A DNA stretch of 64,000 bases from Lumbricus rubellus (lineage: Eukaryota; Annelida; Clitellata; Crassiclitellata; Lumbricidae), in NCBI GenBank assembly GCA_945859605.1, contig OX243820.1, forward strand, positions 27,428,896 to 27,492,895, read 5' to 3'. The notes beneath the pieces were generated by a model. The model made no database searches. It was not told the DNA's origin and saw only the letters and a program-made list of their open reading frames with translations. Below, one piece after another: positions 37,001 to 46,000 of the stretch (its first letter is position 1; every line of letters starts with the position of its first letter). A program made the translations under genes and the position numbers.

Positions 37001-40000
37001 AATAAACTACAATGTTCGTTAAACAATCCTATTACATTACAATCGATGGATGGATTTCGTTTTAGAATAAACAATGAAATCATGTTAGAGATGGTTAAGT
37101 CACTCGATGGCACTCCTCCGTCTAAAATAAATGTGTATAAGTCCATCTTTATGCATGATGCTTACATTACAGGACTACACGAACCCAACAACGCCAGCGA
37201 TGCAGCTACGAAGCAGTATGTAGATTCTATCTCAATCGGTCCCGCGCTTAGCATTCATTCTTTAACTTGGCAATTCTTAATCGCTAAAACTCACACAAGA
37301 GTTACTTTCGATAGTGTAAGATTCAAAACCGATGGTGTCATAAGTGCGGGACTGACCCGTTTCACTCCCGGTAAAGCCGGATACTATTTCGTTTCGACGT
37401 ACATAGAATTTGGTAACAGTAGTACCACTCCTGGTAACGTCTACCTGTATAGAAATGGGGCGAATTACATGCAAATTGCGGGCGGAGGGGGAACGGGAGC
37501 TGCGTTTAACAATTCAACCGGTAGTTGCATAATTTTCGTAGCCAATACCGATTTTCTCGAGATATTCGCTTATTCACACATCGCACTAAATATATTAGCT
37601 AGAGACTTTTCGGCGGTATTCTTACGACCTTGATTTTTAACTGCTTTGTAGCTTATACAAAAGACCAAGACTTTTAACTGGTTTATTGGCTGATTGTTTC
37701 TTCAATATCAGGTTTCTTTAAAATCAGCTAAGTTGTTAATTATACATCAGGAAATAATAAAAGACCCCCAAAGGAGAAGAGGAGGAATCAGGAAGGAAAT
37801 AATAAAAGACCTCTTGGTTGACAGTCCAGCGCGCTAACCACTGTACTACCGAGCACCCCCCTCAGGAAATAATAAAAGACCCTCAAAGGGCACAATTAAC
37901 TACTACTCCTAAGCAATGTTCAAAGCAGGGCAACTTGAATTTAGTTAGTGACCGTAAATGTTCTTAACCTTCGCCACACGTATGGGGGTCAAATAGACCC
38001 CCAGGGGTATATTTTCATCTGTAACTTTCTAAAATGTGGGCACCAAAAAGTTTCCTTTGGTGACTTTTCCTAAAAATTCCTCCTTGTCAAAATGGTATGA
38101 GTGACGTCATGCGTTGACGCTTAGTTCTGAAGCTGTGACGTCATTTTGGTGAGATCTTAGAGTGAAATTCATGTCCATATCATTAGTGTCCATACAATGA
38201 GGTGTATCTCTGCTTCTACGCAAGGTATCTTGAAGATTATTTTTTTGTTTCCAATGTTTTAGGGGTCAGGGAATTCACTCCAGCTACTGACAAATGCATG
38301 ACCTTTACGGAAGACCTTGAAATTCAAGGTCACATGATTTTTTACATGACCATACCTATCTCTGCTACTATACCTAAGATAGCATGCGAAGAAGCAGAGA
38401 TACACCTGAAAAATCATGTGACCTTGAATTTCAAGGTCACCCGTGAAGGTCGTCACGCATTTGACGGAAGACCTTGAAATTCAAGGTCACATGATTTTTT
38501 TACATGACCATACCTATCTCTGCTACTTTACCTAAGATAGCATGCGAAGAAGCAGAGATACACCTGAAAAATCATGTGACCTTGAATTTCAAGGTCATCC
38601 GTGAAGGTCGTCACGCATTTGACGGAAGACCTTGAAACTCAAGGTCACATGATTTTTTACATGACCATACCTATCTCTGCTACTATACCTAAGATAGCAT
38701 GCGAAGAAGCAGAGATACACCTGAAAAATCATGTGACCTTAAATTTCAAGGTCATCCGTGAAGGTCGTCACGCATTTGACGGAAGACCTTGAAATTCAAG
38801 GTCACATGATTTTTTACATGACCATACCTATCTCTGCTACTATACCTAAGATAGCATGCGAAGAAGCAGAGATACACCTGAAAAATCATGTGACCTTGAA
38901 TTTCAAGGTCATCCGTGAAGGTCGTCACGCATTTGGCAGTAGCTGCAATGAATTCCCTGACCCATAAAACATTAGAAACGAAACAAAATTATCAAATTCC
39001 ATGCCCAGGAACAGGTATACCTTGGGGGTCATTTGGACCCCCAAGCATAGAAGACGTAGTTTTTTTGGTCGCATATGGCGAAGGTTAAGTGTTCTACATG
39101 TACATGCTCTAACTTAGTGTTCCATAAGCAAAGCAAACAAAAATGGCTAGTTGGAATAAACACACCTGTTGGTGGCAATGTTCAAAACAAAGCATATTGA
39201 AGTTAATGTGCAAAAGTAAACGCAAGTGGAAGTAACTGTTTTCAACTTCTCTTCATCTCGAACCAGGATACAATTAGTAGGGGGGGATAATCTTTTTCGC
39301 CGCACCGGCACAGTCCGTAAAAGATTCGCAAATATTGGTTTAGATCATTCTCCTATATTAACTTGCGCTGACAGTTGACATTGCAACGTTCATCACGGTT
39401 CAAGATCAGGGGAGAGTGCTACAAGACGCCCATTAAATGCAGGGCGAATAAGACGCCCACCCCCTTTAAAACGGTTGAAAAGATACATTTTCGTTTTTTA
39501 GTTGTCTCATTGCATGCAGTGACATCTTGTGAACCTTCCATAATAATAATGTTTCAGTATTCGAGATATTGACGCGATAAATCAATTTTCTAGATTTTCA
39601 CCACTTTTGTGTAAGTACACGTTTACGAATCTTCCAAATTTTCTCTTTAGCCTAATGCAGTACCAATTCGCGCATTTCAACACTTATTTAGGGTTCATTT
39701 ATAGTTGTTTTTATGGTTTTATCTAACTAGTAAACATTGACAGTGTTAAATAAAATGGCGTCAGTAGAGAGGGACTCGAAAATTACAAGAAGCCCATGGG
39801 CGTCTTGAATACATGGGTATAGCATAGAGATTACAAGAAGCCCATGGGCGTCTTGAATGTATAGGAAGCATAGAGATTACAAGACGCCCATGGGCGTCTT
39901 TGATACTATGAGCAAATAGCCAAGAATTGGTGCCTACCATGTCGCCACCTTCTACTCATGAAAAACGGGGCCATATACAAATTTATCAGTGTTTATTTAA

Positions 40001-43000
40001 TCTATTTCACCCTTGCCCAAAACTTCAGTGAAATTGAAAGAATGCAGTATGTGTAGATATTAGAATGTGCAGACGAAGAGACATCCAAAGAATTCGTGTC
40101 TGTGACTAAAGTGAAAATGACAATTATGACTTACAACATGAGATTGGATTTTGCTTCTCGGTGTTTTTAGTTGCTCTGTATCTTTAGGATCTTCTAGTTT
40201 TGGTTCAATTTGCTTTCTCTCATGCAGTTTATTGTTTTAGTCTGAAATGCATGATTACAATGTCTCTTGTTTTTAGTCGATTTCCACTGCTCCAAGATGC
40301 CCATCCTGTGATGGGCATCTTGGAGCAATGGAAATCGACTATGGGCGTCTTGTAGTATAGGGTTCCTAAGACGCCCAGTTTGGAGGGGTCAACTTTTTTA
40401 AATTTACACAAATGATCTTATTGAATTGTGTTCTTTGGTGGCTGCCATTGCTTCATTAATGATCACTCTTTACATTAGGGTGAAACATGTACTTCTCTTG
40501 GAGCCCACACGGAAGAAAAGCACAATCTTCCTTAACGTGGGCGTCTTGGAGCACTCTCCCCAACACATAGGCCTACAGTGTCATACACACACGTTCTATT
40601 ATTGTTGGTGTAGACTAACATCAGCAGGTAACACGTGAGAAAATAGTAGACTTGGGAAGGTCTTGGTTTCAGAAATGACAACGCCTGCAGAAATGACAAC
40701 GCCTGCAGAAATGACAAAGCCTGCAGAAATGACAACGCCTGCAGAAATGACAACGCCTGCAGAGACCTCTCCGGTAAGCGTACCGAACTGTGAGGCTGTG
40801 GAAGTGATGTGTATGATTGGATGTCAACCGGCCCTGGGTCCTGATGGATGTCCAATCTGCGATTGCCAGAGTCAGAAGAACTGCACGGTAGGGAACAGTT
40901 ACTGTTACTGTACTGTTGCTGTCTTTTAAAATCTCACATGTAGGCTAAACGTAAGGTAGATAGAAGATGTTGTAATGTAACTACACTAATGTAACTGACA
41001 GACGAACAGACAAAACTGAGCGCACCTACGAACAGACGGACTCACGAATTAGACAGGTGTACTCTCACACATTTACGGATTTATATGGTAAAGGCAATTT
41101 GGCATTTATATGGCGACACCTAACGATACATGGAAGAACAGTAAGACAGTTAAACTCCACCTATAGATAGACACACGCATGAAGAAATACATGTCTACGT
41201 GCACTACAGATAGTCACAGAAGTAAGAGTGGAGAGATACATACAAGGTCGAAAGGAAGAACTTGAAGACCGAGACGCATAGAAGGATACTAAATTTGTTC
41301 GTGAACGTCATGGGTCGTGTTATTTCAGTGCTGTATAGGTCAGACTTAGAGAGTTATTCACAATAATTTTCTATTTAAATATAAAATTGATCAAAACTTG
41401 AAATATGACATTTCTGCAATTAAGGATTCCACATTATGTATAGCTTATCTAGTATAATATATTATCTGCCCAAGTGCCCATCTGTCTGTCTAATATTCTG
41501 ATCACTCATTCCTCCATCTACCCATCCCTCTGTATATTCCTCTACACATCCATTCATCCATCCATTCATCCACCCATCTATCCATCCGTCCGTCTGTCCA
41601 TCGATCCATCCAATCATGCAACCATCCATCCATCCATCCATCCATCCATTCAACCATCCATCCATTCATCCATACATCCATTCATCCAGGCCCGGATTAA
41701 CCACGGTGCTGATTGTGCTGCAGCACAGGGCCCCCAGTTTCGATGGGGCCCCCAAATTGTAAAAGTAAAAAATAAAGTGAGGATTCAAGAAAGAAGAAGA
41801 AGGCAGAGAAGAGAAAAAACGTTCACGAAGTGTTTGGGTTCATGACGGACTTCAAGTCTCTACCTGCAAACGAGTAGCGAGCTCGTGCGACTAACCTGGT
41901 GGCGTCTTATCCTGCGATTTTGAGGCCTCATTAATTTTGTGGACGAATTTGTACAATTGACGTTTCTCATTATGACAGAGAAAGAACAAAGTGTAGTTCA
42001 CATGAGCGAGACGCTGAAGGCGGACGGAGGTTTATTGCAGGCTACATTCCCTAACAATTTCCCTAAAAAAGAAGGAAATTCACATACTTTGGCCATCTGA
42101 TGAGAAAAACCGGAGAATTTCTGGAGAAAGAGATCATACAGGGAAATTTACCGGGAGCAAGAACACGAGGGAGACCGAGGATGGGCTGACTTGTCAACAT
42201 CGGAACATGGATGGGAAGTTGGGAACATATCTCGAGCAGACTCTGGTGGACAAAAGGAAGAGATGGAGGAAACTCGTCCTTCAGATGCAAGTGCAACCAA
42301 CGAGGAAGGCTGACAACACGATAAGACAAGACTTTCCCTAATGTGGGAATCGCACTGAGAATGTACCTCACTATTCCACTATATAATTCCAGTAACAAAC
42401 TCTGAGGATGAGAGATTATTCTCGACGCTTTCCAGAGTGAAGAATCATCTGCGCACAGCAATTACCCAGCAGAGACTTCAAGCTCTGTTGCTTATGTGCA
42501 TCAAATCGGAAGTCCTGCAAGTGTTGACTTTGACGACATAATAAACGACTTCGCCAAACAAAAAAACTCGCAGAAGAGACTTGTAGGAAACGAACGTGAG
42601 CACGTAGTAGCCTATGATAGGCCTACAGTTATTGTAGTCCATACACAAGTAGCACTGTGGCACAGTAAGGTAGTGATGGCTTATGCATAATATTGTTGTT
42701 TGACAGACTATGTTTTTTCCACGTCAGTGCGTGAGTCGTGAGCTCGTGACAATTAGTGTCCTATCTACTTTTTTGGGCTGTAAAGTTTAACAAATAATTA
42801 GGGCCTATGTTTTGAGTTATTGTATGTCTGCCTTGCTTTTTAAAGTTTTAAGGGGCCCCGTCATTCGATCAGCACAGGGCCCCCAAAACTGTAGATCCGG
42901 GCCTGCATTCATCCATCCCTTTCCTTCACTCATTCATTCGTTCATCCATTCATCCATACATTGACTGCTTTTCAGTTCTTATTATGAGACATCAAAACAG

Positions 43001-46000
43001 TAGACAACTATTCGACGGAATTATGTGAGTTCATTATTAATTTTCATGACAGGTCGTACGTTCGTTGTTTTAAATTCAATCGTTCACTGCTTTACAGAAC
43101 GTAACTTGTCCGGACGGTTATGAATGCAAGATGTCGGTCGTCACCTGTAACGAGCCACCGTGTCCTGAATTTGTCATCATCTGTGTTGGGATAAGTTAGC
43201 TCTCAATAATTACTCCCTCGACAATTCATTAATTCAACAGCACATAAATTAAAAACTGCTGTGACTGCAATTACTTTTGCATATACAATTACAATTGTAT
43301 GTATTTTGTAGTGATGATGCTATGATAACTATTGTAGGCCTACATCTCGTCTCCGATGTACGTAAACGTGTTGCACAGTGATAGTTTACTTACTTAATTA
43401 ATTATGGAATAAACATGTTCAAAGGTTATAGTATTAAATATTCTTTGACAGAATGTGATTGATGCCTTTTAGGGACGTCTCCACCATGTCCAGAGTACAG
43501 GTGTGAAGAGGGTTGCGTTCCTACTCCAGGACCCAATGGATGTCCTACCTGTGTTTGTCCTCGCACTTGTGAGGTTAGAGACATTCATTTGCATATATCG
43601 ATAAACCATCGTCATAGCGACCACTGAGATAACGAGTCACACAATAGTCACCATCATTATGATTATAACGACTACGACCACCTCCGTGACATCAGTTGCC
43701 ACAGCCATAAAAGTGACCATGTTCTCGACTATATAAGCACAACAACATGCCAACATCATCTTCGTAAAGCCATAGTAAACACACCTTCGTTATTTTCGAT
43801 ATCACCTATAAATAAATTGACACAAATCGAATAGCATAAGGCAGAACCAAGAACCATTCACTCCGTCAACTGTGGATTGTTTGATGGATCGAACGATCAC
43901 ATTTTTCAATGGCTTTCATAACTGTTTAAAATCTTCATCGAATTCGAATAAACCATAAGTAACTGATTTGCTTTAGGATATGAACTGCACGAACGATGAA
44001 GAATGCGTGATGGAACAGCTTAGAGAATGCTTCGGGCCGCCTTGCTTTCCAACACCGATCTGCGTTCCAAGAAATGGTATATCCACCATCGCTTCGTTTT
44101 ATTCATTCGTTCAACTGTTCTTTCACTTGTTCTTTGAACTTCTTTCATTCGTTTAACTCATTTTAGTCGCGCGTTCTTACCTCCGCCCTTCCGCTTACTT
44201 ATTTTAATCCAATCTATTTGTTCCATTTTGTCTTCGTGTCCACCCTGTCATTACTCATTCCATTAATGAATAAATGAATGAATGAATTAATTAATTCATT
44301 CATTCATTAATTCATTCATTAATTAATTCATTCATTAATTCATTGATACATTCATTCACTCATTCACTCATTCGTTCATTCATTCATTCACTCATTCGTT
44401 CATTCATTCATTCGTCCATTCTTGAACTAGCTCAGTCAGTCACTTTCTCGCTCGCTCGCTCGCTCGCTCACTCACTCACCATCTCAACCTGCTTAACAAT
44501 CTAACTCGCTGACTCAAATTAGGCATACAGTACTCTACTAACTCAATCGCTCAATCATTCACTCACTCACTTCACTCACTCAAACTGCCCTCACTCACTT
44601 CACTCACTCAACTCGACTCATTCAAATGCTCAATAGTTCGTCTCTCATTGAGATTTAAGATCGTCGTCATTATCAACTAAGTAAGCCTACTAATTTTGTC
44701 AGAAAATGAAGCCTGCACTCATGTTTCCTGGTACTAATTGAGTTGTATTGGTAAATACTCCTAAAGTTTATCTCCATAAAAAATCAAATAAACTTTCTAT
44801 TAACCTTCTCAACCAAACAGTTGTTAATACAATGTTTTGACTAACCTTTCTGATAATAAATTGCCGCTGCCGCACTGTCGTAATGTAATAATTCGTAACT
44901 AGACTTCCTGTGAATTCATTCAGTCACATTTTTTTATAATGTAATTAATTTTCCGTAGATTCTTGTACGTCAGCTCCAAACACTGATAGATGTGGTGACG
45001 CAGCCGACCGTTGGTTCTACAATGCGTCGACCGATTCTTGTCAGAGATTCCGTTATTTCGGATGCACTCCCAGTCCCAACACGTACCTCTCTATCGCGGA
45101 TTGCAACAGCACATGCAAGAACCCTGGCATCTGCGTGCATTGTGACGATGATTGCTTTACGTACAAGACCTTTTACAATCGTCCCAAGTGCGTCTGTCCA
45201 GATCCATGCAAGGTAGACAAAACAAGAAACCCTCTATACCTCTCTAACGTTCCGTAATCAACAACGTGATCATCATAATCACCACCGCGCCTTACAATAA
45301 TGTGGGTGTAGTGGATATGTTTGTTGTCTCGTAGCCGTAGGGTTGCAGGTTCGAACCCAGCTCAAGCCGCCGCGCAGGGACCTTGAGCAAGTCCTTCACT
45401 GGCAACTGTTCCGGTGCTTCGGCGTGAAACTCCGATGTAGTGGCCGCGCTGTAGTTGGGAGCGCCTCTGAGCAGTGAGTATGAAGCGGCGCTATAGAAAT
45501 GGATGAATAAATTTAAAAAATAACATCAGCATGCATGAGATCTGTAATATTCATTACATTATATTCAATAATAATCAACACTTTCTTCAGAATAAATGTC
45601 ATCACAATAATAATTATTACCATCGTCTTCTGTATAATTTTAGAACTTCAACTGCATTGACGGCGAGGTTTGCAGGCCAAGGGAGGTCGCCTGTGAAGAC
45701 AAAGAACCGTGCGAGAAGAGATACGAACCTTACTGCGACGAGTGTAAGGACAAAATCTCATGACGGAATCAAAATCGCTGTCACATTTTAAAACATGCAC
45801 ACCTCTTAGTCTCTTACCATGAAATAAAGCATTAATTTTTTAATAGCAATCATGATGTAAGGTCTAAGGAGATTTCATTTTGAAGTTCTTATGTCTATGT
45901 GAGTTTTACAAAAGATTAAATCATAGGCTATATACTCCTAACCTCTTAGTCAGTTCACTCGCTTGCTTGTTGACTTGCTCAAGGTCGAGTAAACACCCCC

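Larger units (their letters stand above)
21426..37907. mobile_element. Polinton/Maverick, near-complete (16,482 bp)
   Basis: Bounded by ~210-bp terminal inverted repeats starting AGTAGTAGTTAATTG and by a perfect 6-bp target duplication, both hallmarks of Polintons. It carries the full family set: retrovirus-like integrase, protein-primed DNA polymerase B, packaging ATPase, adenain-like protease, major and minor capsid proteins. Added to these are a PLA2 gene, pX- and pVI-like proteins, an HNH endonuclease, a SAP/NUMOD1 protein and two fiber-like genes. Genes are intronless and tightly packed. Damage seen: LINE in the major capsid gene, frameshift in the HNH gene, integrase without its own ATG, truncated protease copy. 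I found no TAGGCCTA in it, while the host flanks are full of it. Confidence 0.95.

Noticed and set aside
38202..38967. Set of repeated ORFs, or a CRISPR-like array
   Set aside because: The 157-bp units are palindromic satellite copies inside a piggyBac MITE. The period is too long, there are no spacers, and this is an animal genome.
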